DNA from: an uncultured Oscillospiraceae bacterium
GTDB taxonomy: Bacteria > Bacillota > Clostridia > Oscillospirales > Oscillospiraceae
Reading direction: 5' to 3'
Assembly (NCBI GenBank): GCA_947626265.1
Contig: CANQRM010000013.1
Coordinates: 22,825-86,824 of the forward strand
DNA length: 64,000 nt
Shown: positions 43,036-52,600 of the stretch, one piece after another
Position numbering within the stretch: the first letter of the stretch is position 1
Layout: each line of letters starts with the position of its first letter
Made by a program: the position numbers and the translations under genes
Notes under the pieces: generated by a model
Database searches by the model: none
Told to the model about the DNA's origin: nothing
The model's input: only the letters and a program-made list of their open reading frames with translations

Positions 43036-44498
43036 AGGTCTTCCTCCTGGGCCAGGCGCAGGGCGTTCACCACGGCCTGGGCCTTGTTGATGCACTCCTG
43101 GTATTCCTTCTCCGGCACAGAGTCGGCCACGATGCCCGCGCCGGACCGGACGAATACCTGGCCGTTCTTCTTATAGGCGATGCGGATGGCGATGCAGGTG
43201 TCCATGTTGCCGGTAAAGTCGATGTAGCCAATGGCGCCCCCGTAGATGCCCCGCTTGTTGTCCTCCAGCTCTCCTATGAGCTGGCAGGCGCGGATCTTCG
43301 GCGCGCCGGACAGGGTGCCCGCCGGGAGCACCGCCGCGATGGCATCCAGGGCGTCGAACTCCGGGCGTATCTCGCCCCGGACCGTGGAGCCGATGTGCAT
43401 CACGTGGGAGTAGCGCTCGATGGAGTGGAGCTTCTCCACCTGGACGGAGCCGAACCGGCTTATCTTCCCCAGGTCGTTGCGGCCCAGGTCCACCAGCATG
43501 TTGTGTTCGGCCAGCTCCTTTTCATCCGCCAGAAGCTCCGCCTCCAGGGCGGCGTCCTCCTCGTCGGTCTTTCCTCGGGGCCGGGTGCCCGCCAGGGGGA
43601 AGGTGTGCAGCACGCCGTTTTCCAGCTTCACCAGGGTCTCCGGGGACGCGCCGGCCACCTCCACGTCCGTGCCGGAGAAGTAGAACATATACGGCGAGGG
43701 GTTCACGGTCCGCAGGACACGGTAGGTGTTCAGCAGGCTCCCCTCAAAGGGGGCGCTGAGCCGGTTGGACAGGACGATCTGGAAGATGTCTCCCTCCCGG
43801 ATATGGTGCTTGGCCCGCTCCACCATGGCGCAGTATGCCTCCCGCCCGAACAGGGGCGTCACCTCGCCGGTGAGGCGGCCGCCGGGCTCGTTCTTTTTCA
43901 CGCCGTTTCGCAGCAGGTCCCGCATGTGCGCCAGGGCCAGGACCGCCTGGTTATAGCCCGTCTCCGGGTCGGTCAGGGGCATGTTGGCGATGAGTATGAT
44001 CTTCTGGGTGACGCTGTCAAAGGCGATGACCCTGTCGAAGAGCATCAGGTCCACGTCCTTGAACGATTCCGTGTCCTTTGCCCCCGTGCGGACGGCGGGC
44101 TCGCTGTAGCCCAGATAGTCATAGGAGAAATATCCCACCAGCCCGCCGGTGAAGGGCGGCAGATAGTCGAAGCGGGGGCTTGCGTACTCCGCCAGGATCT
44201 GCCGCAGCGCCGCCGAGGGATCGTCCGTATGGAAGCGTACGTCCCCCGCCTTCATCTCCCCGTCGGTGCAGGTGATCTCCATCCTGGGCTCGAAGCCCAA
44301 AAAGGTATAGCGGCCCCATTTCTCCCGCTCGGCCACCGATTCCAGCAAAAAACAGTGGGTGGAGACATTTTTCAGTATCTTCATTGCCTCGATGGGCGTG
44401 CATATGTCCGACAGCATCTCGCAGCTCACCGGCAGGACCTTGTACCGGCCCTGGGCGGCGATCGCCCTTACCTCCTCCAAACTGGGTCTCACGACCAT
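43032..44498 (-). CDS. trpE: Anthranilate synthase component I
   Basis: TrpE makes anthranilate from chorismate. The 488-residue protein has the tryptophan feedback site LLES at residues 51-54, the middle GLVGYFSYD, and the catalytic C-terminal DIFQIVLSNR, PLAGTRPRGKT, LVDLGRNDLG, HIGSTVRGE and GAPKIRA motifs. The start at 44498 has GGAGG eight bases upstream; the ORF open further upstream runs through the T-box terminator. It is the first gene of trpEGDCFBA and is controlled by the T-box. Confidence 0.96.
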   Translation of the reverse strand: MVVRPSLEEVRAIAAQGRYKVLPVSCEMLSDICTPIEAMKILKNVSTHCFLLESVAEREKWGRYTFLGFEPRMEITCTDGEMKAGDVRFHTDDPSAALRQILAEYASPRFDYLPPFTGGLVGYFSYDYLGYSEPAVRTGAKDTESFKDVDLMLFDRVIAFDSVTQKIILIANMPLTDPETGYNQAVLALAHMRDLLRNGVKKNEPGGRLTGEVTPLFGREAYCAMVERAKHHIREGDIFQIVLSNRLSAPFEGSLLNTYRVLRTVNPSPYMFYFSGTDVEVAGASPETLVKLENGVLHTFPLAGTRPRGKTDEEDAALEAELLADEKELAEHNMLVDLGRNDLGKISRFGSVQVEKLHSIERYSHVMHIGSTVRGEIRPEFDALDAIAAVLPAGTLSGAPKIRACQLIGELEDNKRGIYGGAIGYIDFTGNMDTCIAIRIAYKKNGQVFVRSGAGIVADSVPEKEYQECINKAQAVVNALRLAQEEDL

Positions 44499-44545
44499 AA
44501 AACGCGCCTCCTTATGTTGGTCCGGAAATATCCTGCCAGTGCATG

Positions 44546-44815
44546 AAAAAACGCCCCTGACAGAAACTTCCTCTTCTGTCAAGGACGAATAAAAGCCTTA
44601 TCCGCGGTGCCACCTTGATTCACGGCTGTGAAGCCGTGCGCTTGACAGGATACCTGCATATCCCCGGCAACTGACGTATGCCCACACGTCACACATTACT
44701 GCGCCCTCAGCGGTCCATTTGACGGCCTGTTTCCCACCCCGATCTCAGCTTAGGGGGCTCTCTGTGCGGGCATCACCGCCGTTATCTCCGCGTCAACGGT
44801 TTAGTGTTTTAAATT
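44546..44815 (-). promoter_or_regulatory. Tryptophan T-box leader with terminator
   Basis: On the minus strand the leader has stem I beginning near 44800, the AGAGAG element, a specifier loop with CAAATGGACCGC whose UGG (44715-44717) reads tryptophan, and the T-box AAGGTGGCACCGCGG (44602-44616). A terminator hairpin follows (arms 44554-44564 and 44574-44584) with six T (44546-44551). Uncharged tRNA-Trp should pair with the specifier and the T-box bulge and favour readthrough into trpE. All elements are intact. Confidence 0.95.
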
Positions 44816-44824
44816 GTTGGCGTT

Positions 44825-44853
44825 ATTCTAGCACGCTAAGGGCCATTTGTCAA
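44825..44853 (-). promoter_or_regulatory. Sigma-A promoter of the trp operon
   Basis: On the minus strand TTGACA (44848-44853), a 17-base spacer and TAGAAT (44825-44830) stand just before the T-box. Confidence 0.85.
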
Positions 44854-44945
44854 AGGTTTTTTTCATATTTATGATCGGGTTCTAAGTCCGATTCTCATCT
44901 CGCTTAAAATTGCTGCCTGCCGAAGTATAGGCAGCGTAAAACCGT

Positions 44946-44974
44946 TTGACATACCTCCCGAATCATGATATAGT
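44946..44974 (+). promoter_or_regulatory. Sigma-A promoter of the leu operon
   Basis: TTGACA (44946-44951), a 17-base spacer and TATAGT (44969-44974). Transcription would start near 44981, 25 bases before the leader frame. Confidence 0.85.
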
Positions 44975-45005
44975 GGACAAAACGTATCGTAAGCGAGGAA
45001 CTATT

Positions 45006-45104
45006 ATGCGTTGCCTTCCCATCAGCCTGCTGACCGGCGCTATGCTTGACCGACTGTGCTCTGTCAACTATAGCGCGAAAAGTCATGCTGTGATCACCAG
45101 GTGA
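45006..45104 (+). CDS. Possible leu operon leader peptide (32 residues)
   Basis: A 32-codon frame starts at the ATG at 45006 with GAGGA six bases upstream and ends with TGA at 45104. It lies between the leu promoter and a terminator. Five of its first 17 residues are Leu, including two CTT codons that look uncommon in this window's CTG/CTC-rich genes. Ile and Val occur later. The arrangement is that of an attenuation leader: slow translation at Leu codons would prevent the terminator from forming. I could not identify a clear antiterminator by eye, so the role is tentative. Confidence 0.55.
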   Translation: MRCLPISLLTGAMLDRLCSVNYSAKSHAVITR

Positions 45105-45141
45105 GGGCGAGCCGGGGAACCGGAACTGATCGTGAACTGAG

Positions 45142-45176
45142 CCGTGCGGTCTGACTTTTCGGGCCGCACGGTTTTT
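45142..45176 (+). terminator. Terminator in the leuA leader (probable attenuator)
   Basis: CCGTGCGG (45142-45149) and CCGCACGG (45164-45171) pair around a 14-base loop and are followed by TTTTTG. It lies 45 bases before leuA and after the leu promoter, so it must be regulated for leuA to be made. Confidence 0.8.
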
Positions 45177-45221
45177 GTATTGTTAGCCAAACCAATCAAA
45201 TTCAGTAAAGGAAGGAAGAAT

Positions 45222-46757
45222 ATGGATCGCATCATCGTCTTTGACACGACTCTCCGGGACGGCGAGCAGTCCCCGGGTTGCTCCATGAACCTGCGGGAGA
45301 AGATCGAAGTGGCCCGGTGTCTGGAGAAGCTGCGGGTGGACGTGATAGAGGCGGGCTTCGCCATCTCGTCCCCTGGGGACTTCGAGAGCGTGAAGACCAT
45401 CGCCGGCGCCGTGAAGGACTGCACCATCGCGTCCCTGGCCCGGGCAAACGTGAAGGACATCGACGCGGCATGGGAGGCGGTGAGGCACGCCGCCGACCCC
45501 CGCATCCACCTGTTCATCGCCACCAGCCCCCTGCACATGGAGTACAAGCTGCGCATGACGCCGGATGAGGTGCTGGAGGCGGCCTCCGCTATGACGGCCT
45601 ACGCCCGGAAGTACTGCTCCAACATCGAGTTCTCCGCCGAGGACGCCACCCGCAGCGACTGGGACTTCCTCGCCAGGGTCATCTCCGCCGCCATCGCCAG
45701 CGGCGCCACCACCGTGAACATACCCGACACCGTGGGCTATACCACGCCCGCTGAGATGCGCGCCCTGTTCGAGTATCTGCGCTCTCATGTGGAGGGTGCC
45801 GACAGGGCCATCTTCTCCACCCACTGCCACGACGACCTGGGCCTGGCCACCGCCAATACCCTGGCGGGCATCCAGGGCGGCGCCCGGCAGATCGAGTGCA
45901 CCGTCAACGGCCTGGGCGAGCGCTCGGGCAACACCCCTCTGGAGGAGGTGGTCATGGCCATGCACACCCGGCCGGGCGAATACCCCTTTGACACGCGCAT
46001 CGACACCACCCAGATCGCCCGGGCCAGCCGTACCGTCTACTCCATCATCGGCCAGAGCGCGCCGCTGAACAAGCCCATCGTGGGCCGCAACGCCTTTGCC
46101 CACGAGGCGGGCATCCACCAGCACGGGGTGCTGGCCAACAAGCAGACCTATGAGATACTGACGCCCGAGTCCGTGGGCGTATCCACCAACAACCTGGTCC
46201 TGGGCAAGCACTCCGGCAAGCACGCCGTGGACGACCGGCTCCGGGACCTGGGCTACACCCTGACGCCGGAGGAGCTGGCCGCCTGCTTTGAGGAGTTCAA
46301 GGTCCTGTGCGACAAGAAAAAGCAGGTCACCGACGCGGACCTGGAGGCCATCGCCGAGCACCGGGCCGTTATGGACGAGAGCCAGGATGAGCACGGCTAC
46401 AAGCTGGACTGGTTCTCCGTGCACACCAGCAACTTCACCACCGCCACCTGCACCGTGAGCCTGGAGAAGGACGGGGAGAAGTTCGAGGATGTGTGCCTGG
46501 GCGACGGCCCCATCGACGCGGCCTTCAACGCCATCGACAAGATCGTAAAGCCCGTCGACCACTCCTTCGACATCTACAACATCCACTCCATCTCCGAGGG
46601 CAAGGACACCCTGGGCGACGTGACCATCAAGCTGACCGCCGGTAACCGGACCTACACGGGCAAGGGCCTTTCCACCGACATCATGGAGGCCAGTATCGTG
46701 GCCTATATCAAGGCCGTCAACAAGCTCTGCGCCGCCACGGCGCGAAAGGAGGCGTGA
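45222..46757 (+). CDS. leuA: 2-isopropylmalate synthase
   Basis: LeuA condenses acetyl-CoA with 2-oxoisovalerate, the first step of leucine synthesis. The 511-residue protein has the catalytic barrel with FDTTLRDGEQSPG, the metal site STHCHDDLG, GLGERSGNTPLEE, and a C-terminal regulatory domain (from about residue 390) that binds leucine. The start at 45222 has GGAAGGAAG upstream. It is the first structural gene of leuACDB and lies behind the leader terminator. Confidence 0.95.
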   Translation: MDRIIVFDTTLRDGEQSPGCSMNLREKIEVARCLEKLRVDVIEAGFAISSPGDFESVKTIAGAVKDCTIASLARANVKDIDAAWEAVRHAADPRIHLFIATSPLHMEYKLRMTPDEVLEAASAMTAYARKYCSNIEFSAEDATRSDWDFLARVISAAIASGATTVNIPDTVGYTTPAEMRALFEYLRSHVEGADRAIFSTHCHDDLGLATANTLAGIQGGARQIECTVNGLGERSGNTPLEEVVMAMHTRPGEYPFDTRIDTTQIARASRTVYSIIGQSAPLNKPIVGRNAFAHEAGIHQHGVLANKQTYEILTPESVGVSTNNLVLGKHSGKHAVDDRLRDLGYTLTPEELAACFEEFKVLCDKKKQVTDADLEAIAEHRAVMDESQDEHGYKLDWFSVHTSNFTTATCTVSLEKDGEKFEDVCLGDGPIDAAFNAIDKIVKPVDHSFDIYNIHSISEGKDTLGDVTIKLTAGNRTYTGKGLSTDIMEASIVAYIKAVNKLCAATARKEA

Positions 46758-46760
46758 GCC

Positions 46761-48032
46761 ATGGGCATGACCATGACCCAGAAGATACTGGCCGCCCACG
46801 CGCACCTTCCCGTGGTGAAGGCCGGGGACCTCATCGAGGCGAAGCTGGACCTGGTGCTGGGAAACGACATCACCGCTCCCGTGGCCGTCACGGTGTTCGA
46901 CAAGGCGGGCTTTACGGAGGTGTTCGACAAAGATAAGATCGTCATCGTCCTGGACCACTACACCCCCTGCAAGGACATAAAATCCGCCCAGCTCTGCAGG
47001 CAGGCGAGGGAATTCGCCGCCCGCTTCGGTATCACCCACCTCTATGACGTGGGCCAGGCGGGCATCGAGCACGCCCTCCTGCCGGAGAAGGGCCTGGTGG
47101 CCCCCGGCGAGTGCGTCATCGGCGCGGACAGCCACACCTGCACCTACGGGGCCCTGGGGGCGTTCTCCACCGGCGTGGGCTCCACGGATATGGCCGCCGG
47201 CATGGCCGCCGGGGAGAACTGGTTCAAGGTCCCCGCCGCCATCAAGGTGACCCTCACCGGCGCGCTGGGCCCGTATGTCAGCGGCAAGGACGTTATCCTG
47301 CACCTGATCGGGGAGATCGGCGTGGACGGGGCGCTCTATAAGTCCCTGGAATTCACGGGCCCCGGCGTGGCGGCCCTTTCCATGGACGACCGGTTCACCA
47401 TCGCCAACATGGCCATTGAGGCGGGGGCGAAAAACGGCATCTTCCCCGTGGACGAAAAGTCGGTGGAATATGTGACCGGCCGGGTGGACAGGCCCTGGAC
47501 CGCCTATGAGGCGGACCCGGACGCGGAATACGAGAGCGAAGTGGTCATCGACCTTTCCTCCCTCACGCCCACCGTGAGCCTGCCCCATTTGCCCAGCAAC
47601 GCAAAGCCCATCGATGAGGTGAAGGGCATGGCCATCGACCAGGTGGTGATAGGCTCCTGCACCAACGGGCGCATATCCGACCTGCGGGCCGCGGCGGAGA
47701 TCCTGAAGGGCCGGAAGGTGGCCGATGGCATCCGCTGCATCGTCATCCCCGCCACCCAGGAGGTGAGCCTGCAGTGCATCCGGGAGGGTCTGGCGGAGAC
47801 GTTCATCCAGGCCGGATGCGTGTTCTCTGTGCCCACCTGCGGGCCCTGCCTGGGGGGCCACATGGGCTGCATGGCCGAGGGGGAGCGGTGCGTGTCCACC
47901 ACTAACCGCAACTTCGTCGGCCGCATGGGCCACACCCAGAGCGAGGTCATCCTGGCCTCCCCGGCCGTGGCCGCCGCCAGCGCCGTGGCAGGTGTGCTGG
48001 CATCGCCGCTGGACATCATGAAGGAGGGCTGA
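46761..48032 (+). CDS. leuC: 3-isopropylmalate dehydratase large subunit
   Basis: LeuC and LeuD isomerise 2- to 3-isopropylmalate with a [4Fe-4S] cluster. The 423-residue protein has [15 protein letters not shown], the cluster cysteines in GSCTNGR and [10 protein letters not shown]. The length is that of the monofunctional bacterial/archaeal LeuC2 type rather than the longer enterobacterial form. The start has AAAGGAGG eight bases upstream and lies three bases after the leuA stop. Confidence 0.95.
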   Translation: MGMTMTQKILAAHAHLPVVKAGDLIEAKLDLVLGNDITAPVAVTVFDKAGFTEVFDKDKIVIVLDHYTPCKDIKSAQLCRQAREFAARFGITHLYDVGQAGIEHALLPEKGLVAPGECVIGADSHTCTYGALGAFSTGVGSTDMAAGMAAGENWFKVPAAIKVTLTGALGPYVSGKDVILHLIGEIGVDGALYKSLEFTGPGVAALSMDDRFTIANMAIEAGAKNGIFPVDEKSVEYVTGRVDRPWTAYEADPDAEYESEVVIDLSSLTPTVSLPHLPSNAKPIDEVKGMAIDQVVIGSCTNGRISDLRAAAEILKGRKVADGIRCIVIPATQEVSLQCIREGLAETFIQAGCVFSVPTCGPCLGGHMGCMAEGERCVSTTNRNFVGRMGHTQSEVILASPAVAAASAVAGVLASPLDIMKEG

Positions 48033-48035
48033 ACC

Positions 48036-48533
48036 ATGAAAGCCGGAACTGTTTTCAAATATGGCGACAACGTGGATACGGACGTGATCATCCCCGCCCG
48101 GTATCTGAACGCCCCGTCCCCCGCGGAGCTTGCCAAGCACTGCATGGAGGACATAGACCCCGCCTATGCCGGGAAGGTGAAGCCCGGCGACGTCGTGGTA
48201 GGCGGCTGGAACTTCGGCTGCGGCTCCTCCCGGGAGCACGCCCCCATGGCCATCCAGGCCAGCGGCGCATCCTGCGTCATCGCGGCCAGCTTCGCCCGCA
48301 TCTTCTACCGCAATGCCATCAACATCGGCTTCCCCATCCTGGAGTGCCCGGAGGCCGCCCAGGCCATTCAAAACGGCGATAAAGTGCGCGTGGACTTCGC
48401 CGCCGGCCTCATCACCGACGAGACCACCGGCGCCGTCTTTCAGGCCACGGCCTTCCCGGAGTTCATCGGCAGGATCATCGAAAACGGCGGCCTTCTGCCC
48501 TATCTGAAGGCCCGGCAGAAAGGCAAGGAGTGA
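48036..48533 (+). CDS. leuD: 3-isopropylmalate dehydratase small subunit
   Basis: The 165-residue protein is the swivelling domain partner of LeuC. It shows [14 protein letters not shown], the substrate loop [12 protein letters not shown] and [10 protein letters not shown]. The short size matches the LeuD2 type that pairs with the short LeuC. It lies three bases behind leuC and three bases before leuB. Confidence 0.95.
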   Translation: MKAGTVFKYGDNVDTDVIIPARYLNAPSPAELAKHCMEDIDPAYAGKVKPGDVVVGGWNFGCGSSREHAPMAIQASGASCVIAASFARIFYRNAINIGFPILECPEAAQAIQNGDKVRVDFAAGLITDETTGAVFQATAFPEFIGRIIENGGLLPYLKARQKGKE

Positions 48534-48536
48534 CAT

Positions 48537-49607
48537 ATGGAATACAATATCGCTTTGGTGAAGGGCGACGGCATCGGTCCCGAGGTGGTGGACGGCGCCG
48601 TGGCCGTGCTGGAAGAGGTGGGCGAAAAATACGGCCACACCTTCCGCTTCAAGTCCTATCTCGCCGGCGGCTGCGCCATCGACGCCACCGGCGTGCCCCT
48701 GCCCCCGGAGACGGTGGAGGGGTGCCTCGCCAGCGACAGCGTGCTCCTGGGCGCGGTGGGCGGTCCCAAGTGGGACACGCTGTCCGGCGACGTCCGGCCG
48801 GAGCGGGCGCTGCTGGGCCTTAGAAGCAAGCTGGGCCTTTACACCAACCTGCGCCCCGCGAAGCTCTATCCCGCCCTGGCGGGCAAATGTCCTCTCCGGG
48901 CGGAGACCGTGGCAGACGGGTTCGACCTGCTGATGGTCCGGGAGCTGACCGGCGGTATCTACTTCGGCGACCGGGGCCGCCGGGACGGCAAATACGGCCC
49001 GGAGGCCTACGACACCGAGGCCTACTCCGTCATGGAGATCGAGCGTATCGCCCATGTGGCCTTCGCCGCGGCCCAAAAGCGCCGGGGAAAGGTCATCAGC
49101 GTGGACAAGGCCAACGTCCTGGAGACCTCCCGGCTGTGGCGGGAGACGGTCCACCGGGTGGCGGAGCAGTACCCGGACGTGACGGTGCGGGATATGCTGG
49201 TGGACAACGCCGCCATGCAGCTTGTCCGCTGGCCCGGCCAGTTCGACGTGATCGTCACCACCAACATGTTCGGGGACATCCTCTCCGACGAGGCCAGCCA
49301 GATCACCGGCTCCATCGGCCTGCTGCCCTCCGCTTCCCTGGGGGACGGGACCCGTGGGCTCTATGAGCCCATCCACGGCTCCGCCCCGGACATCGCCGGC
49401 ACCGGCAGGGCCGACCCCATCGCCACCATCCTCTCCGGGGCCATGATGCTGCGCTATTCCTTTGGCCTGGGCACGGAGGCGGACTGCGTGGAGAAAGCGG
49501 TGGATAAAGCCCTGAACGACGGCTGCCGCACGGCGGACATCGCGGGGCCCGGAGACGAAGCCCTCTCCTGCGGCCAGATGGTCCGGGCCATCCTGGACAG
49601 GATATAA
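48537..49607 (+). CDS. leuB: 3-isopropylmalate dehydrogenase
   Basis: LeuB oxidises and decarboxylates 3-isopropylmalate with NAD. The 356-residue protein has [36 protein letters not shown] and the NAD loop [10 protein letters not shown]. It is the last gene of leuACDB and is followed by a strong terminator. All substrate-binding Arg and Asp motifs seem present. Confidence 0.95.
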   Translation: MEYNIALVKGDGIGPEVVDGAVAVLEEVGEKYGHTFRFKSYLAGGCAIDATGVPLPPETVEGCLASDSVLLGAVGGPKWDTLSGDVRPERALLGLRSKLGLYTNLRPAKLYPALAGKCPLRAETVADGFDLLMVRELTGGIYFGDRGRRDGKYGPEAYDTEAYSVMEIERIAHVAFAAAQKRRGKVISVDKANVLETSRLWRETVHRVAEQYPDVTVRDMLVDNAAMQLVRWPGQFDVIVTTNMFGDILSDEASQITGSIGLLPSASLGDGTRGLYEPIHGSAPDIAGTGRADPIATILSGAMMLRYSFGLGTEADCVEKAVDKALNDGCRTADIAGPGDEALSCGQMVRAILDRI

Positions 49608-49657
49608 CGCGCAGGAAATGCAAAAAAAGCACGGCCCCTTTTTGAGACCGTTGCTGT

Positions 49658-49695
49658 AAAAAGCTGGCCGGCACTTTCGTGCCTGCCAGCTTTTT
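49658..49695. terminator. Bidirectional terminator behind leuB
   Basis: AAAAAGCTGG (49658-49667) pairs with CCAGCTTTTT (49686-49695), with an inner GGCAC/GTGCC helix. Both strands end in five T, so it can terminate leuB and the converging wecB. Confidence 0.9.
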
Positions 49696-49731
49696 GTGCT
49701 GCCGGTAATAAAGCCAACCACCAAGGTCTTG

Positions 49732-50829
49732 TTACAGCTCTCTTTTCAGTATCTCCGCGATACGCCGGCTGGCCTTCCCGTCCCCGTAGGGGTTCACGGC
49801 GCTGCTCATCCTCCGGTAGGCCTCCTGATCTGTGAGCAGGCGCAGAAACTCCCGGTGTATGGTCTCCCGGTCGGTCCCTACCAGTTTCAGCGTTCCCGCC
49901 TCGACCCCCTCCGGCCGCTCTGTGGTGTCGCGCATGACCAGCACGGGCTTTCCAAGAGACGGCGCCTCCTCCTGGATGCCTCCGCTGTCGGTGAGGATAA
50001 GATAGGCCCGGTCCATGAAGTTATGAAAGTCCAGCACATCCAATGGCTCAATCAGCCTTATCCTGTCGCATCCGGCAAAGACCTTCCGCGCCGTATCCCG
50101 GACGGCCGGATTCATATGGATGGGATAGACGACCTTGATATCCGGCGTCTGCTCCACGGTATCCCGGATGCCCTGGAACATATGCATAAGGGGTTCGCCC
50201 AGGTTTTCCCGCCGGTGGGCCGTGAGGAGGATCAGCCGGCTGTCCCCCGCCCAGTCCAGAACGGGGTGACTGTAATTGTCTCTGACCGTCGCCGCCAGCG
50301 CGTCAATGACCGTATTGCCAGTGACAAAGATCGACGACTCGCTTTTCCCCTCGCGGAGCAGGTTATTTTTGGCGGTCTCCGTGGGCGCAAAATGGAACCT
50401 GGCCAGGGCCCCGACGCCCTGCCGGTTGAATTCCTCAGGAAAAGGCGACGCCAGATCATAGGTCCTCAGCCCCGCCTCCACATGGCCCACGGGTATTCCG
50501 AGATAAAACGCCGCCAGCGCCGAGGAAAATGCGGTGGTCGTATCCCCCTGCACCAGCACCAGGTCCGGCCGCTCCTTCTCAAGCACATCTCTCATGCCCA
50601 GCAGCACATTCGCCGTCACATCGAACAGCGTCTGGCTGTCCTCCATGACCGCAAGGTCATAGTCCGCCTCCACGCCGAACGTCTTCAAAACCTGGTCCAG
50701 CATCTGACGGTGCTGGCCGGTGACACAGCACACGACCTCAAAATCCCCGTGTCTGCGCAGCTCCTTTACCACAGGACACATCTTGATCGCCTCGGGCCTT
50801 GTCCCGAAAACGACCATGATCTTTTTCAT
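49732..50829 (-). CDS. wecB: UDP-N-acetylglucosamine 2-epimerase
   Basis: WecB interconverts UDP-GlcNAc and UDP-ManNAc, the latter used for wall teichoic acids or other surface glycans. The 365-residue protein has FGTRPEAIKM, GHVEAGLRTYD, TAHRREN, TDSGGIQEEAP and RPEGVEAG. The start at 50829 has AAGGAG six bases upstream; the longer frame is not homologous. No other glycan gene is near, so its product's use is unclear. Confidence 0.94.
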   Translation of the reverse strand: MKKIMVVFGTRPEAIKMCPVVKELRRHGDFEVVCCVTGQHRQMLDQVLKTFGVEADYDLAVMEDSQTLFDVTANVLLGMRDVLEKERPDLVLVQGDTTTAFSSALAAFYLGIPVGHVEAGLRTYDLASPFPEEFNRQGVGALARFHFAPTETAKNNLLREGKSESSIFVTGNTVIDALAATVRDNYSHPVLDWAGDSRLILLTAHRRENLGEPLMHMFQGIRDTVEQTPDIKVVYPIHMNPAVRDTARKVFAGCDRIRLIEPLDVLDFHNFMDRAYLILTDSGGIQEEAPSLGKPVLVMRDTTERPEGVEAGTLKLVGTDRETIHREFLRLLTDQEAYRRMSSAVNPYGDGKASRRIAEILKREL

Positions 50830-50899
50830 ATGAGTCTCCTTACCCCCACGGTCCGCACTCACGCCGCCTGTCATCCCCTGTCCCGCTATTGTGGCGTTT

Positions 50900-51568
50900 T
50901 TACGCCCAGACGAAGTTCTCCGGACCTGCGCCAAGCTCAAAGTGATACTTTACAATGCCCAGGTCCACCCTGGAAAAGGGGCCCTTCAGGGCCTCCGCCC
51001 GGACCCTGCCGTCCGCCTCCAGGGTGAAGCAGAACTTCTGCTGGTTGATGGCCGTGGGCGCCAGCATGGCGCACTCCATCCCCCGGCGGAACCAGTCCGG
51101 CATTTCTCCCTCCGTCCGGCACAGCTTTTCCATGGGTTTGTCCTTATGGGGCGCGCCCTGGTCAGCGCCATAGCCCAGGGAGATCACCATCACCAGCTTC
51201 TCCCCAGGGCCTATCTCGATATGTGCCTTCTTTTTGGAGAAGGTCAGACCAATCCAGCAGGTGTTGAGCCCCAGCATCTGGGCCAGGAGCACCAGCCTCT
51301 CGCCGTAGTACCCGGCCTGCTCCTCCAGGCCGTCGACATCCGGCCCCGCCAGCACGAAGTAATTCTTCACGTTGGAAAAGCTGCCGTACTTGGCCATGGC
51401 GCAGTCGAACGCCCCCGGCTCATCGGTCACCAGCTGGATGTGCAGGTTCCCCTCTTGATTGCAGGCGTCCACTTCCTCCCGGAGCTTTGCCAGCACATCC
51501 GCCGGGATGGGCTTATCCAGATATTTGCGCACGCTGTGCCGCGCCCGCATTGCTTCAAATATGTCCAT
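50900..51568 (-). CDS. Nitroreductase family protein
   Basis: The 222-residue flavoprotein has the typical N-terminal ARHSVRKYLDKPI FMN-binding stretch and the C-terminal APTAINQQKFCF motif. Family members reduce nitro or quinone substrates with NAD(P)H. Substrate is unknown. It belongs to a minus-strand group of redox genes read from the AKR promoter, following the flavodoxin gene by 12 bases. Confidence 0.9.
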   Translation of the reverse strand: MDIFEAMRARHSVRKYLDKPIPADVLAKLREEVDACNQEGNLHIQLVTDEPGAFDCAMAKYGSFSNVKNYFVLAGPDVDGLEEQAGYYGERLVLLAQMLGLNTCWIGLTFSKKKAHIEIGPGEKLVMVISLGYGADQGAPHKDKPMEKLCRTEGEMPDWFRRGMECAMLAPTAINQQKFCFTLEADGRVRAEALKGPFSRVDLGIVKYHFELGAGPENFVWA

Positions 51569-51580
51569 GATGGTCCTCCT

Positions 51581-52060
51581 TTACGCCAGCTTCCCGCAGA
51601 ACGCCGCCAGGGCGTCCTCGTTGGCCTGGCTGGGGTGGCTCTTGGGGTCCCGGAGGCTCAGGGTCGGCACGTCCCCCGTCACGCCCAGGAGCGCCTTTAT
51701 ATTCTCAAAAGTCCTCCCCGGACTGCCGCCCATGCTGCTGGCCACCAGAGCAAGCTGTTTGCCGGTGAGGTCCTCTTTCTGGAGAAAAGCGCGCAGCGGC
51801 GGCGCCATGGTCCCGGCCCACACGGGCGTGGCCAGGATGACGCGCTCATACTGCGCCATATCCACTTCGTAGGCTTCCAGTTCCGGGGTCTCCTTCATCA
51901 CCGCGCTCTTGCCGCCGAAGAGGAATTTTTTGAACCCCTTGTCGGGATAGGCGGCCTTCGGCACCAGCCGGAGCGTATCCGCGTCCAGCTTTTCGGCGAT
52001 GCGCTCCGCCGCCCACCGGGTGTTGCCCTCCAAAGAGTAATATACGATCAGTGTTTTCAT
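51581..52060 (-). CDS. Flavodoxin
   Basis: The 159-residue protein has the flavodoxin FMN phosphate loop SLEGNTRWAAE at the N-terminus, TPVWAGTMAPPLRAFL and SMGGSPGRTF. Flavodoxins carry single electrons in anaerobes. It lies between a membrane-protein gene and the nitroreductase gene and may supply electrons to the latter. The length fits long-type or flavodoxin-like proteins. Confidence 0.9.
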   Translation of the reverse strand: MKTLIVYYSLEGNTRWAAERIAEKLDADTLRLVPKAAYPDKGFKKFLFGGKSAVMKETPELEAYEVDMAQYERVILATPVWAGTMAPPLRAFLQKEDLTGKQLALVASSMGGSPGRTFENIKALLGVTGDVPTLSLRDPKSHPSQANEDALAAFCGKLA

Positions 52061-52072
52061 ATGTCCTCCTTT

Positions 52073-52552
52073 TCAGTCCGCGTCCTCGATGACCAGCTCC
52101 GACTGCTTCAAAAACGACACCGCCCGCTCCTTGGCCCGGATGGCGGGAAATTCCTGTATCCATACGTTGGCCGCCTCCCAGACGGAGAAGGAGCCGATGG
52201 TGGAGACGATGGCCGCCGCCACCGCGCCCATTTTGTCCGTAAGGACCAGGCCCAGTATGATGAATATCACGCCGATGGCCAGCAGCCGCAGGCTGTTGAG
52301 CCAGCTGCTCCGCTTGAGCCTCCGTACGCTCCGCTCCACCGACTGCATGTATTGGGCGATGGCGTTTTCCAGCCTCCCCTCATCCAGGTCCAGCGCGCTC
52401 ACAAAGCACAGCCGCAGCTTATCCCCCCGCTGCCGGCCCTCCAGAGCCTTGGTGATGTACGCCAGCACGTCGTCGCTCAGTGTCGCGCCCGCCTCGTCGA
52501 AGCCGCAGTACAGGTCCTCTTCCCGGTCTATCTTCACCCGTATCTCAAACAT
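52073..52552 (-). CDS. Membrane protein of unknown function
   Basis: The 159-residue protein has a charged N-terminal domain of about 90 residues, two adjacent membrane segments (about 90-108 and 112-135) and a short charged C-terminus (ending KQSELVIEDAD). I do not recognise the family. It stands 12 bases before the flavodoxin gene and 48 bases after the DUF1349 gene, inside the redox cluster. It might anchor or regulate a partner; nothing more can be said. Confidence 0.75.
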   Translation of the reverse strand: MFEIRVKIDREEDLYCGFDEAGATLSDDVLAYITKALEGRQRGDKLRLCFVSALDLDEGRLENAIAQYMQSVERSVRRLKRSSWLNSLRLLAIGVIFIILGLVLTDKMGAVAAAIVSTIGSFSVWEAANVWIQEFPAIRAKERAVSFLKQSELVIEDAD

Positions 52553-52600
52553 GTCCTATCCCCTCACTTCGCCAGGTCACAGCTTACGTCCATTTTGCCG

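Noticed and set aside
44904..45086. A minus-strand frame of 60 codons in the leu leader
   Set aside because: No RBS, and it crosses the leu promoter on the opposite strand.
45183..49724. A minus-strand open frame of about 1500 codons across leuACDB
   Set aside because: It is antisense to four certain leu genes, has a His/Gly/Val/Leu-rich composition from GC-rich third positions and shows no domain.
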